From Ignavibacteriales bacterium (GTDB lineage Bacteria > Bacteroidota > Ignavibacteria > UBA10030 > SZUA-254): a DNA stretch of 64,000 nt. Location of the stretch: contig JACRFD010000010.1 of assembly GCA_016218025.1 (NCBI GenBank), positions 1 to 64,000 on the forward strand, read 5' to 3'. Every line of letters starts with the position of its first letter. The stretch's first letter is position 1. Shown in pieces: positions 18,165 through 26,975 of this stretch. The translations under genes and the position numbers were made by a program. The notes below the pieces were generated by a model. It did not search any database, was not told the origin of the DNA, and worked only from the letters and a program-made list of their open reading frames with translations.

Positions 18165-18248
18165 AAACCCGATTTGAATCCGACCGTAGCGTAATCTTTT
18201 TCGGTCATCTCATCAAATGGTTTAAATATAAATTTGTGCATAGTAATT
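18165..18248 (-). pseudogene. Partial duplicate of the gatE 5' end
   Basis: These 84 bases match 17937-18020 with only three differences, covering the gatE start codon, about 26 codons and 7 bases upstream. Two changes are synonymous and one is Met to Thr. The copy loses homology at a hairpin (18134-18157) and, if translated, would stop after about 34 codons. It lies between the toxin gene and gatE, suggesting that the junction between the toxin-antitoxin module and gatE was made by a rearrangement. Confidence 0.85.
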
Positions 18249-18290
18249 ATTTAGTAGCTTGATTTGTAATTGTTCTAATGAGGGGTATGG

Positions 18291-18539
18291 TTAGTAAATA
18301 TCTTTTCTATGTCCCACGTGTAAAACTATTATTTTTTGTTGATTATCCTCAATTTCATAAATCACACGATAATCGCCCACACGAATTCTCCAACCATCAC
18401 GACCCGTTAACTTTTTACAACCAACTGGGCGGGGATTTTTTGCAAGTTCTCTAATTTCGTTACGAATTTTTTGATAAACATTATCCGGTAAGTTTGCTAA
18501 TTCCTTCAGGGCGACTTTAAGAATTAGTAAAGAATACAT
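18291..18539 (-). CDS. RelE/ParE family toxin
   Basis: This 82-residue protein has the RelE/ParE core: KLTGRDGWRIRVGDYRVIYEI followed by VLHVGHRKDIY. The Arg/Lys and terminal Tyr pattern is typical of RelE-type ribosome-dependent mRNA interferases. The start overlaps the antitoxin stop by one base (TAATG), the standard coupling for such pairs. It is downstream of its antitoxin. It could act as a stabilising or stress module; there is no sign of truncation. Confidence 0.88.
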   Translation of the reverse strand: MYSLLILKVALKELANLPDNVYQKIRNEIRELAKNPRPVGCKKLTGRDGWRIRVGDYRVIYEIEDNQQKIIVLHVGHRKDIY

Positions 18540-18742
18540 TATTTTCTGTTTCTTTCTATTTGGGAAACAGCATCTTCAAAAGGTATGACATCAGAACCGG
18601 ATATTTTCGCCGCATCATAAGCTCTTATTTCTTCCAGTTCTTCCAATTCTTGCATTAGTTTTTTATAGTCGGCAATATCTAGCACAACGCTAACGCGATT
18701 CCCTGATTGATCTACAACGTAACGTTCAGTAATGGATAACAT
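18539..18742 (-). CDS. Phd/YefM-like antitoxin
   Basis: This 67-residue acidic protein starts with an MLSITERYVVDQSGNRVSVVLDIADYKKL segment and has a Glu-rich helix (ELEELEEIRAYDAAK). This is the usual layout of small antitoxins encoded just upstream of RelE toxins. It should bind and neutralise the 82-residue toxin and probably autoregulate the operon. AAAGG lies shortly before the ATG. Family assignment is mainly from context and size. Confidence 0.8.
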   Translation of the reverse strand: MLSITERYVVDQSGNRVSVVLDIADYKKLMQELEELEEIRAYDAAKISGSDVIPFEDAVSQIERNRK

Positions 18743-18793
18743 ATTATATCGACCTTTCTAAATTAACATATGCAATATAAAAAAATACGCAAC

Positions 18794-20866
18794 TTATTTC
18801 AACAATATGAGCTTGTTTGTTTTGCTAACATTGCCGGCTTGCAGACGATAAAAATATATACCACTTGGCAGATGTTTCGCATTAAACTCTACCGATCCTC
18901 TACCTGCCTGTTGAATGCTGTTGAGGAGTGTTGCTACTTCTCTTCCCAATATATCAAATACTTTAAGCGAGACGAATGATTTATGTGGTATACTAAAGGA
19001 AATAGTTGTGACTGGATTAAACGGGTTTGGATAGTTTTGTTCTAACCTGAAATCCACTAGATTATCTATTGATTCAGCGTCAGTATTCGAGCTAATAATA
19101 TCTGACAATGGTAATCGCCAAACACCTCCCCAAGCAGTACCAGCAAAAAGAATTGTATCCATAACCACAATGTCAAGAATGCTTCCATTGGTCAAACCGG
19201 TATTTATTGCATTCCAGGTTATTCCCGCGTCAGTGGAAAGATAAATACCAGCACCGTTCATTCCTGCAAAAAGATTATTCCCAGAACATTCTATGGTCCA
19301 TACATAAGAAGTGTTTGGCAATCCTAAACCAACAGGATTCCACTCAATACCGTTGTCCGTAGAAAGAAAAATGCCACCATCCGTTGCTGCAAAAAGTTTC
19401 GTATCAAGTATGGCAAGTGAATTTATATAACAGTTCGTCAAGCCAGAACTAGTGGCAATCCATTTTGAATCGTAGTTGGATAAACGATAGACACCGCCTC
19501 CATCAGTCCCTGCAAACACATTTGATCCTACAACAGCCAGATCATTGATCCTTCGGATTGGCAAACCGACACCACTCGCAGTCCAGTTCATTCCATCGTC
19601 GACAGAAATAAAAACCCCACTCTCATACGTCCCTGCAAAAATATTTGTATCTGAAACAGTAATGTTATTAATTCTTCTATCTTCCAAGCCCTTATTTATT
19701 TTTGTCCAGTTTAAACCATCCTTTGATGAACGGTAAATACCGCTATCGCATGTCCCAACGAAAAGATACTCATCTGAGGTAGCAAGTGTAGTGATAGCCG
19801 TGTTGATTGATCCATTACTTGATATCCAATTATTACCAAAGTCCGAGGAATGAAAAACACCACCACCTGTCGCCGCATAAAGATCTGACCCCGAGTGATT
19901 AAGTGTTTTAACTATTGTATTTATTAGACCAGAGTTTCTTTCAGCCCAAATTAGTTTGCTATTACTTGAATAAAAGATACCGCTACCCCAAGTTCCAGCG
20001 AAAATATTTGTATCAGATACAGCAAGAGATAAGACTGATGTATTCAATAATCCTGTGTTAACGGTTGTCCAGCTTGTACCATAGTCTCTTGAAACAAAAA
20101 TCCCTTTCCAAGTTCCGACAAATAAACTTGTATCAGAAAAAGCAAGAGTAGTTATAACACCAATCTTGGTATTAACTATAGACCAACTGATACCATTGTT
20201 TGTTGATCGTAAGATACCTTGAGCTGTCCCTGCGAAGATATTTTTGTTTGATATAGCGAATGCTCTTACAGCAACATATGGAAATTCAGTACTTGCTTCA
20301 TACCAATTGATACCTCTGTTTGATGAAATAAAAATTCCTTCATCAGTTCCAGCAATCAAATTAGAATCTGAATAGACTAATGACCTGACAGAAGTATAAG
20401 GTAAACCTATCCTTGCAGCCGACCAGCTTGCCCCATCATTCGTAGATAAAAATACGCCTTGATTTGTACCTGCGAAAATGTTCATATCAATGACCACAAG
20501 TGAGAAAACATCTAAGCCTTTACTGTTGGATGTCCAATTTTTTCCATAATCTGTTGATTGATAAATACCACCACCTGTCCCAGCAAAAAGGTACGTATCA
20601 CGTGTTGCTAATACGTGGATGGTGGATCGCAAAGAGCTATTATTCACTTTTGTCCATATAGTGCCATTATTAGTCGAAAGATAAATTTCCCCACCATCTG
20701 TTCCTGCAAAAAGGTTTGTCCCATGCCTGATAATGCAATTGATATAACCCCCGAAAGGCCCATTTGTTTGTTGCCATTGACCTATCAATGGAATCAATTT
20801 GGTGAACAAGCAAAAAAGTACACAGATTGATAGAAATCGTATTATCCTTTTATTCCTTAAAGTCAT
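18794..20866 (-). CDS. Secreted propeller-repeat protein with type IX sorting domain
   Basis: This protein is about 690 residues long. After a signal peptide (MTLRNKRIIRFLSICVLFCLF...) come about 13 repeats of 40-45 residues, each with 'NIFAGTxxGIFxSxxxGxxW', i.e. beta-propeller/Asp-box-like blades. The C-terminus is a type IX sorting domain (NYPNPFNPVTTISF..., LKVFDILGREVATLL..., TNKLILLK). The start at 20866 is preferred because the sequence opens with a secretion signal. A more upstream ATG (21046) would read through two palindromic repeats and overlap hutH. It is probably a surface-displayed protein of unknown ligand. The blades are so regular that recent internal duplication is likely. 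Confidence 0.87.
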   Translation of the reverse strand: MTLRNKRIIRFLSICVLFCLFTKLIPLIGQWQQTNGPFGGYINCIIRHGTNLFAGTDGGEIYLSTNNGTIWTKVNNSSLRSTIHVLATRDTYLFAGTGGGIYQSTDYGKNWTSNSKGLDVFSLVVIDMNIFAGTNQGVFLSTNDGASWSAARIGLPYTSVRSLVYSDSNLIAGTDEGIFISSNRGINWYEASTEFPYVAVRAFAISNKNIFAGTAQGILRSTNNGISWSIVNTKIGVITTLAFSDTSLFVGTWKGIFVSRDYGTSWTTVNTGLLNTSVLSLAVSDTNIFAGTWGSGIFYSSNSKLIWAERNSGLINTIVKTLNHSGSDLYAATGGGVFHSSDFGNNWISSNGSINTAITTLATSDEYLFVGTCDSGIYRSSKDGLNWTKINKGLEDRRINNITVSDTNIFAGTYESGVFISVDDGMNWTASGVGLPIRRINDLAVVGSNVFAGTDGGGVYRLSNYDSKWIATSSGLTNCYINSLAILDTKLFAATDGGIFLSTDNGIEWNPVGLGLPNTSYVWTIECSGNNLFAGMNGAGIYLSTDAGITWNAINTGLTNGSILDIVVMDTILFAGTAWGGVWRLPLSDIISSNTDAESIDNLVDFRLEQNYPNPFNPVTTISFSIPHKSFVSLKVFDILGREVATLLNSIQQAGRGSVEFNAKHLPSGIYFYRLQAGNVSKTNKLILLK

Positions 20867-20920
20867 TTCATTTCTGTATTGTAATATCGAAGTATATGAT
20901 CGATTTGCTTTTAAGCATGG

Positions 20921-20944
20921 CTGTCGTGGTCCACACCATGACAG
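20921..20944. repeat. 24-nt hairpin (family A, copy 2)
   Basis: CTGTCGTGGT / ACCATGACAG around CCAC is the same as 18046-18069 apart from one base that turns an A-T pair into G-T. It lies upstream of the secreted repeat protein gene. Confidence 0.75.
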
Positions 20945-20983
20945 TTCTAAACGTATAATTAAAACATTGTTACCAGAAAATTT

Positions 20984-21034
20984 AGAAGTCCGACTTCTAT
21001 CATGGTCTTCCGAAGCCAGAAGTCGGACTTCTGG
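20984..21034. repeat. Inverted pair of near-palindromic 15-mers
   Basis: AGAAGTCCGACTTCT (20984-20998) and AGAAGTCGGACTTCT (21018-21032) are exact reverse complements of each other, and each is nearly self-complementary. The right arm extends to a perfect palindrome CCAGAAGTC-G-GACTTCTGG (21016-21034). It lies just 3' of hutH, but there is no T-run typical of an intrinsic terminator. Confidence 0.7.
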
Positions 21035-21042
21035 CTTAGCTA

Positions 21043-22566
21043 TCATTCCAAACTTCCAGTCACTTTCTCAACTTCTTCAAGTATCTCGCACGACTTAACA
21101 ACTTCTTTCATCTTCGTATGATCGGGATAGAGCGGACGATCTACATCGAGATGAGCTACATGTTTCCTGATTATTTCTTTTGCTTTTCTGTTTCCAATAC
21201 CGGGTGTGAACTCACGGAAATCGAGCGCCTGCGCCGCAGCCATAAACTCAATGCCAAGAACGCCGTAAGCGTTATCCAATATCTGAGCGTTCTTAATGGC
21301 AGTGTTCATTCCCATCGAAACAAAATCTTCCTGATCTGCCGCAGCGGGAATAGATTGAATCGATGCGGGAGTTGATAATATCCGCTGCTCAACAATCTGC
21401 ATATCGGCAGTGTACTGGCTAAGCATTAAACCTGAAAACATTCCGGCACCTTTAGTCAAGAATGCAGGCAGTCCAACGCTTAATGCAGGATTTAAAAGGC
21501 GATTCAATCTACGTTCCGAAAGCACACTCACCATTGTTACTGCCACACCTACCATATCCATAGGTAAAGAAACAGGTGAACCTTGAAAGTTTGCACCGGT
21601 TAAAGTCAGTTTATGCTCTGGAAGAAAAATAGGATTATCGCCAACTCCGTTTAATTCTATTTCCACTTGCTTCTTCGCGTAAGCTACTGCATCATGTGCC
21701 GTACCGATAACCTGCGGCGATGAACGCATAGAGTATGCATCTTGAACTTTTGTTTTTATCTTTCCTGTTTGTAAATCACTTCCCTTTATACAAGCCAGGA
21801 TTGCTTTAGCGCTTCGTATGGCGCCGCTGAATCCACGGAGTTCATGTAAACGCGTATCGTACGGTTTCAAGTTAGCAAACAATGCTTCAAGCGACATAGC
21901 ACAGGCAATCTCGGCTTGCTTCAACCATCTATTGATGTCGTAGAGATGAATTGCACTCATTGCTGTCAGTAAGTTAGAGCCGTTAATTGTTGCCAAGCCG
22001 TCTCGCGCTTGTAATCCGGGTATTGGAATGCCTGCTTTGTCCATCGCAATTTTACCCTGAAGCTTTTCGCCTTTGTAGAATGCTTCTCCCTCACCCATCA
22101 TGAGTAAAGCAATCTGAGACATCGGGGCAAGATCGCCGCACGCACCAACCGAACCTTTCTGACAAACTACAGGTGTTACGCCTTTATTCAGCATCTCGAT
22201 AAGTGTAAGTGTTATTTCAGGACGACAGCCGGAATTGCCGTGGGCATGCACATTTATTCTCGCAGCCATTGCGCCGCGAACATATTCAATCGGAGCAGGA
22301 TCACCGATCCCCGCAGCATGATTGTAGATCAAGTATTTCTGAAATTCTTTTACCTGTTCATCGTTTAGAACAACTTCTGAAAATTCACCGATGCCGGTGT
22401 TTGTTCCGTACATAATTTCTCGTGCTTTTAACTTTTCTTCAAGCATCGCCCTGCAAGTTTTGATTCTCGCTAATGCATCAGATGCTAATTCAATTTTCTC
22501 GCCATGGCGAGCGATTCGTACTAATTTTTCTACTGTTAAGTCGGAACCATTTAAAATTATTGACAT
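21043..22566 (-). CDS. hutH: Histidine ammonia-lyase-like MIO enzyme with Ala-Cys-Gly triad
   Basis: This 507-residue protein would deaminate L-histidine to urocanate. The catalytic Tyr53 (YGTNTGIG), His83 (NHAAG), QDAYSMR and QEDFVSM motifs are present, and the Glu in QED argues for histidine over phenylalanine/tyrosine. The MIO-forming tripeptide, normally Ala-Ser-Gly, is Ala-Cys-Gly here (GSVGACGDLAP; Cys143, codon TGC at 22138-22140). A Cys at this site is reported to support activity in an engineered HAL, so the enzyme may still work. No other hut genes are adjacent. 'QEDF' replaces the usual 'QEDH', so a related aromatic lyase is the main alternative. Confidence 0.82.
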   Translation of the reverse strand: MSIILNGSDLTVEKLVRIARHGEKIELASDALARIKTCRAMLEEKLKAREIMYGTNTGIGEFSEVVLNDEQVKEFQKYLIYNHAAGIGDPAPIEYVRGAMAARINVHAHGNSGCRPEITLTLIEMLNKGVTPVVCQKGSVGACGDLAPMSQIALLMMGEGEAFYKGEKLQGKIAMDKAGIPIPGLQARDGLATINGSNLLTAMSAIHLYDINRWLKQAEIACAMSLEALFANLKPYDTRLHELRGFSGAIRSAKAILACIKGSDLQTGKIKTKVQDAYSMRSSPQVIGTAHDAVAYAKKQVEIELNGVGDNPIFLPEHKLTLTGANFQGSPVSLPMDMVGVAVTMVSVLSERRLNRLLNPALSVGLPAFLTKGAGMFSGLMLSQYTADMQIVEQRILSTPASIQSIPAAADQEDFVSMGMNTAIKNAQILDNAYGVLGIEFMAAAQALDFREFTPGIGNRKAKEIIRKHVAHLDVDRPLYPDHTKMKEVVKSCEILEEVEKVTGSLE

Positions 22567-22710
22567 GGGATTACTTTCTTAATTCTTTGAAAAATGACTT
22601 GAATTCAATTAGAACGTTGATATGATTTGTAAATATAGCAATTTGGGGAATATTTTCATATTATTATTTGTTAACATTTAAGAATCACAAAAATTATTTC
22701 GGAGATAATT

Positions 22711-22899
22711 ATGACATCACTAGATCCTGTATGTAAAATGAAAGTGGAGCAAGATACTGCTCCCGGTAAAAGTGAGTTTAACGGAAAGACTTATTACTTT
22801 TGCGCCATCTCGTGCAAAAAGAAATTTGATGCCGATCCGAAAAAATACCTTGATCCAAACTCACCCGCAGAGCCGATGCACACAATGCACAAATCATAA
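22711..22899 (+). CDS. YHS-domain metal-binding protein
   Basis: This 62-residue protein consists almost entirely of a YHS domain (DPVCKMKV..., YYFCAISCKKKFDADPKKYL). The Cys/Met residues are consistent with copper or other soft-metal binding. It is the first of three same-strand genes with an HMA lipoprotein and a CopA ATPase. It likely delivers or buffers copper for the pump. GGAGATAATT lies before the ATG. Confidence 0.85.
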   Translation: MTSLDPVCKMKVEQDTAPGKSEFNGKTYYFCAISCKKKFDADPKKYLDPNSPAEPMHTMHKS

Positions 22900-22922
22900 T
22901 CAAAAATTTTGTAAGGAATTGT

Positions 22923-23261
22923 ATGTCTAAACAACTTTTGCTGCTTCCCCTTATCTTGTTAGTGTTCCTGTCGTTCAATTGCGTTAAGCAACCTCAACTT
23001 GAAACTGTAATGATTCATTCTGCTGGTATAGGATGTTCACACTGCGAAGATAATATTAAGAAAGCTATCTATGCACTTGAAGGTGTTAAAGAGGTGAATG
23101 TTGATGTAGAGAAGAAAAATATTGAAGTTAAATTTGTCCCTGTCCAGACAAATCTTCAGACAATTGAGATTACATTAACCAGAGCCGGTTATGATGCAAA
23201 TGACAAGAAACGTGATCCCGAAGCTTATGAAAATTTGGATGAATGTTGTAAACATGGCTGA
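22923..23261 (+). CDS. Heavy-metal-associated (HMA) domain lipoprotein
   Basis: This 112-residue protein has an N-terminal lipoprotein signal (LLPLILLVFLSFNC, lipobox Cys about 20). An HMA domain follows with GCSHCEDNIKKAI (CxxC metal site) and VNVDVEKKNIEV strands. The C-terminus has an extra CC pair (DECCKHG). It is a membrane-anchored copper chaperone candidate encoded 23 bases after the YHS gene and 36 bases before copA. Periplasmic or outer-face location is inferred from the lipobox. Confidence 0.85.
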   Translation: MSKQLLLLPLILLVFLSFNCVKQPQLETVMIHSAGIGCSHCEDNIKKAIYALEGVKEVNVDVEKKNIEVKFVPVQTNLQTIEITLTRAGYDANDKKRDPEAYENLDECCKHG

Positions 23262-23297
23262 TGCTTCGATTCTAATATTTGATAGCCAATATAACTT

Positions 23298-25514
23298 ATG
23301 ACAGAAATTTCGGATTCGTCAAAATATCAAAAGATTATCTTACCAATTCAGGGAATGTCGTGTGCAAGCTGTGTTAGTCGTATCCAAACGAATCTTTCGA
23401 AACTTGATGGTATTAACTCTGCTTCTGTCAATCTTGCCACAGAATTGGCGACAATAGCATTTGATGATTCCACTATATCAATTGAAAATATCAAGAAATC
23501 AATTGAAGAGATTGGATATCAAGTCGTTACTGCGGAAGAAGATACTCTCGAAGATGTAAGAAAGAATCTCGACCAAAAAGAATCAGTGTCATTGAGAAGA
23601 GACTTCATCTTAAGTGCGATATTGACTGTTCCGATATCAATTCTGAATATGTTCTTTGCTCACTCATTATTTTGGATCAATTATCTACTTTTTGTTCTAA
23701 CAGTTCCGGTACTGTTTTGGTCTGGAAGACGATTCTTTACTGGCTTCTGGAAATTATTAAAACATTTCTCTGCCGATATGAATACATTGGTTGCGGTAGG
23801 TACTTCTATCGCTTTTATTTTCAGCGCTGTAGTTACTTTCTTTCCAGTGATACTGACGGATATTGCACAACATCCGATAACTTATTATGACACTTCTGCA
23901 GTGATCATTACACTTATACTTATGGGACGTTTGCTTGAAGCACGAGCCAAAGGTAAAGCATCTTCGGCACTCAAGAAGCTCCTGCATTTGCAGTCGAAAA
24001 ATGCCCGTGTTATTCGAAATGGTCAAGAAATTGATATCCCCATCAAGCAAGTCATGATTAATGATCTGATTATTGTAAGACCCGGTGAGCGAATCCCTGT
24101 GGATGGAATTGTTACTGAAGGATATTCCTTAGTTGATGAATCGATGATAAGCGGAGAAAGCCTTCCGGTTGAGAAACAGATTGGTAGTGAAGTAATCGGT
24201 GCAACTATAAATCAATCAGGCAGTTTCATATTTCAAGCAAAGAAAGTTGGTAAGAATACTCTCTTTGCTCAGATCGTAAAATTGGTGGAAGATGCTCAAA
24301 CATCTAAAGCTCCAATCCAGCAATTGGCAGATCGTGTAGCTGCTGTATTCGTCCCTTCTGTAATTATTATTTCGATATTAACCTTTGCTCTTTGGTATTT
24401 GCTTGGCACTGAGCATAATTTTGTCCATGCTATATTTAGCGCGGTCGCTGTGCTGGTGGTTGCTTGTCCATGTGCATTGGGTTTGGCAACTCCTACTGCC
24501 ATAATGGTTGGCACTGGTGTTGGAGCGGAGCATGGAATCATCATTAAAAATGCTCGAAGCTTAGAAATAGCTCATAAGATTGATACGATTGTTTTGGATA
24601 AAACCGGAACCGTCACTTATGGACAGCCATCGGTTAAGAATGTCATAGCATTTCAACTGTTCACCCAAAATGAATTGATCTACTATGCTGCGATGGTTGA
24701 GAAATATTCCGAGCATCCGATTGCACATGCAATTATTGAACATGCGAATAAATTGGAAATCAAATTGGGCACACCTTATCAGTTCGATTCTATTCCCGGA
24801 AAAGGCAGCGAGGCGATTGTTGATAAGAAACTTGTTAAAGTGGGAAATTATAAATATTTAGAAGAAATAATAAAATCATCCGGTGAAGATTTATCAGGTG
24901 TTACGAAATTAGAATCGACAGGGCACACAGTTGTCTTTGTTTCAATTTCTAACAAACTTGCTGGTCTAATCGCAGTTGCTGACAGAATTAAAGAAACATC
25001 AATGTCCGCTGTAGCGGCAATGAGCAGTTCCGGTTTATCTGTCTGGATGATAACAGGTGATAACAAGCGAACTGCTGAAAACATAGCAAAAGAAGTTAGT
25101 ATTACTAATTACCTTGCCGAAGTTTTGCCACAAGATAAAGTTCAAAATGTCAAAAAACTGCAGGAGCAAGGTCGAACTGTGGCTATGGTTGGAGACGGAA
25201 TAAACGACTCCCCTGCTCTTGCTCAAGCTGACATTGGAATAGCAATGGGAACCGGCACTGATATCGCAAATGAGACTGGCGATATAATTCTTGTTAAGGG
25301 AGATTTAAGAAATGTAATCACCGCGATAGAGCTTTCAAAGAAAACGATGAAAACCATACGCCAGAATCTCTTCTGGGCATTCATCTATAACATAATCTTG
25401 ATACCTCTCGCTGCCTTTGGCATACTTGATCCTATGCTCGCGGCAGGAGCGATGGCTCTCAGTTCCGTCTCTGTGGTGAGTAACTCCCTGCGTTTGAAAC
25501 GGTTCAAGGTTTAG
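23298..25514 (+). CDS. copA: Copper-translocating P1B-type ATPase
   Basis: This 738-residue protein exports Cu(I)/Ag(I) from the cytoplasm. The N-terminal HMA domain carries MSCASC (about 20-25). The membrane Cys-Pro-Cys motif [12 protein letters not shown] is at Cys390-Cys392 and the phosphorylation motif DKTGT begins at Asp434. The SEHPIAHA His-Pro motif and [14 protein letters not shown] hinge motif follow. It has a single HMA domain and full length. The CPC motif is that of Cu+/Ag+ pumps. It ends a three-gene copper unit closed by the hairpin at 25530-25577. Confidence 0.95.
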   Translation: MTEISDSSKYQKIILPIQGMSCASCVSRIQTNLSKLDGINSASVNLATELATIAFDDSTISIENIKKSIEEIGYQVVTAEEDTLEDVRKNLDQKESVSLRRDFILSAILTVPISILNMFFAHSLFWINYLLFVLTVPVLFWSGRRFFTGFWKLLKHFSADMNTLVAVGTSIAFIFSAVVTFFPVILTDIAQHPITYYDTSAVIITLILMGRLLEARAKGKASSALKKLLHLQSKNARVIRNGQEIDIPIKQVMINDLIIVRPGERIPVDGIVTEGYSLVDESMISGESLPVEKQIGSEVIGATINQSGSFIFQAKKVGKNTLFAQIVKLVEDAQTSKAPIQQLADRVAAVFVPSVIIISILTFALWYLLGTEHNFVHAIFSAVAVLVVACPCALGLATPTAIMVGTGVGAEHGIIIKNARSLEIAHKIDTIVLDKTGTVTYGQPSVKNVIAFQLFTQNELIYYAAMVEKYSEHPIAHAIIEHANKLEIKLGTPYQFDSIPGKGSEAIVDKKLVKVGNYKYLEEIIKSSGEDLSGVTKLESTGHTVVFVSISNKLAGLIAVADRIKETSMSAVAAMSSSGLSVWMITGDNKRTAENIAKEVSITNYLAEVLPQDKVQNVKKLQEQGRTVAMVGDGINDSPALAQADIGIAMGTGTDIANETGDIILVKGDLRNVITAIELSKKTMKTIRQNLFWAFIYNIILIPLAAFGILDPMLAAGAMALSSVSVVSNSLRLKRFKV

Positions 25515-25529
25515 CATGTATCTCAAGAG

Positions 25530-25577
25530 AAACCTCCGGTTTCTTCATAGGATATCATAATCAGAAACCGGAGGTTT
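25530..25577. terminator. Bidirectional intrinsic terminator
   Basis: AAACCTCCGGTTTCT (25530-25544) and AGAAACCGGAGGTTT (25563-25577) form a perfect 15-bp stem between the convergent copA (+) and Memo-like gene (-). The right flank is T-rich and the left flank A-rich on the plus strand. Confidence 0.85.
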
Positions 25578-25582
25578 TCGAA

Positions 25583-26620
25583 TTACTTGATATAAAAAAC
25601 TGCGCTCAAAAAACCACACCAATGCTTCAACGAGAACGGTGCGGTGGTTCCCATTTGAGTGCCTTTTAAAGGGAGCACTCCCTCGGTGAACGTATCTGAA
25701 TAGCGAAGTATCTTTCCAGTTAGCTCTTTACCTGAAACAGCCTTAATAATTTTTTCTGTCGTCAATAACCCGAATGGTATTGAAAACTTCCCGCACCAAA
25801 CAACACTCTTCAGTTCATTTGCCAGCTTTTGTATCTTTACAGATTCAACAGTACCGGATAAATAATCATTCGCGATCCTTTGATCCTGTAGTGTTGCCTT
25901 AGCATGCGCAGTAGAATCTTCTCCAAATGGGATGTTGTTAAAGTCTGTTCCATAATGGTTTGCGTCAGATGACATCAGGAATATTATATCCTTTCCAATT
26001 TCTAATTTTTGTTCCCGTATATATTCCAAAATGATTGCCGAAAGATTTTCTGAAACCGCTTCCATCCTTTCGTACGGCATCGCAGTAACCATTATTGGCG
26101 TTATCTTGACATCTAGATTGAAGTACTGAAGAAATGGGATCAATCCTTCGATTGAATGTTCAAGCAAGTGCGCCTTGTTGTTCACCTTAAACATTGAGGT
26201 ATCTAAATGTTGCTTGATATATTCCCTTAATGGCGAGATATTAACCTCGCGAAGAGGACCCGTCCACCTATTGAACTCTTCAAGGAGCAGTATGTTTTGA
26301 GGATCACCGATTTCTCTTCGAACTGTACCGTGTGTTAATCCGAAGATAACAACCTCTTTTCCTTTTAATGAGCGAAAAAGAGGGTAATAAACACGTGCCG
26401 CATAAAGGTAATCATCATGCGGAGAGATTCCTGCAATCATGTTATCTAACACCGGTTGGCTCTCTGTCATTTTCAAATAATTCATTAGTTTTGAAAGGTG
26501 ATTTTCACACCAGCAATAACCAACATCATCACGGATTGGGCGAACAGATTGAGAAAATAAAAAATTTAAAGAATTGAAGAGGAGAGTTAATATTATCAAA
26601 ATAATAATCAAATGTCTCAT
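25583..26620 (-). CDS. Memo-family protein (AmmeMemoRadiSam system B-like) with signal peptide
   Basis: This 345-residue protein has the Memo signatures: ISPHDDYLYAARVY (canonical SPHAGY), EHSIEGLIPFLQ and SSDANHYG. It belongs to the MEMO1/AMMECR-associated family, related to extradiol dioxygenases. Unusually it opens with a hydrophobic signal-like segment (MRHLIIILIILTLLF...), so it may be exported. The AMMECR1 and radical SAM partners that give the family its name are not nearby. The reaction is unknown. Confidence 0.82.
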   Translation of the reverse strand: MRHLIIILIILTLLFNSLNFLFSQSVRPIRDDVGYCWCENHLSKLMNYLKMTESQPVLDNMIAGISPHDDYLYAARVYYPLFRSLKGKEVVIFGLTHGTVRREIGDPQNILLLEEFNRWTGPLREVNISPLREYIKQHLDTSMFKVNNKAHLLEHSIEGLIPFLQYFNLDVKITPIMVTAMPYERMEAVSENLSAIILEYIREQKLEIGKDIIFLMSSDANHYGTDFNNIPFGEDSTAHAKATLQDQRIANDYLSGTVESVKIQKLANELKSVVWCGKFSIPFGLLTTEKIIKAVSGKELTGKILRYSDTFTEGVLPLKGTQMGTTAPFSLKHWCGFLSAVFYIK

Positions 26621-26738
26621 AAAAAATGGTACTTTCAGATAATTTATTGAACTAATCTTAAAAACTAAGTGTTAGAGATTATGTAATTTGATATCAAAAT
26701 TTGTATATTTAATATGTTGAACAATAATGAGAATTTGA

Positions 26739-26969
26739 ATGAAGAAAAATTCTACCGGTTTAAAAAATAAAAAAGATCAAAAAATAGAATATTGTACTGA
26801 ATGCGGTGAAGCACTGACAGATTATTGCTTTTCGGACGATGTCAAAGATTTAGAAGCTTTAAAATCGCATCATGAAAATTGTAAAACGACAAAAAAATTT
26901 AAAGGAGACGTTTGTTCAAAACTTTTCATTGCTACTCCTGTTCAAATCGATAACGACAGACGAAAGTAA
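26739..26969 (+). CDS. Small Cys-rich hypothetical protein
   Basis: This 76-residue protein was not recognised. It has YCTECGEALTDYC (Cys19, 22, 30), His44-His45, Cys48 and Cys59, a layout that could bind zinc, and it is otherwise Lys-rich and soluble. It is alone on the plus strand between two minus-strand genes, with a plain AT-rich leader. There is no signal peptide. Coding status is supported by the intact frame and the Cys pattern only. Confidence 0.55.
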   Translation: MKKNSTGLKNKKDQKIEYCTECGEALTDYCFSDDVKDLEALKSHHENCKTTKKFKGDVCSKLFIATPVQIDNDRRK

Positions 26970-26975
26970 CATTTT

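Noticed and set aside
18794..21046. Longer version of the second secreted protein starting at 21046
   Set aside because: The extra 60 residues run through two palindromic repeats and overlap hutH, and would bury the signal peptide. Start 20866 is better.
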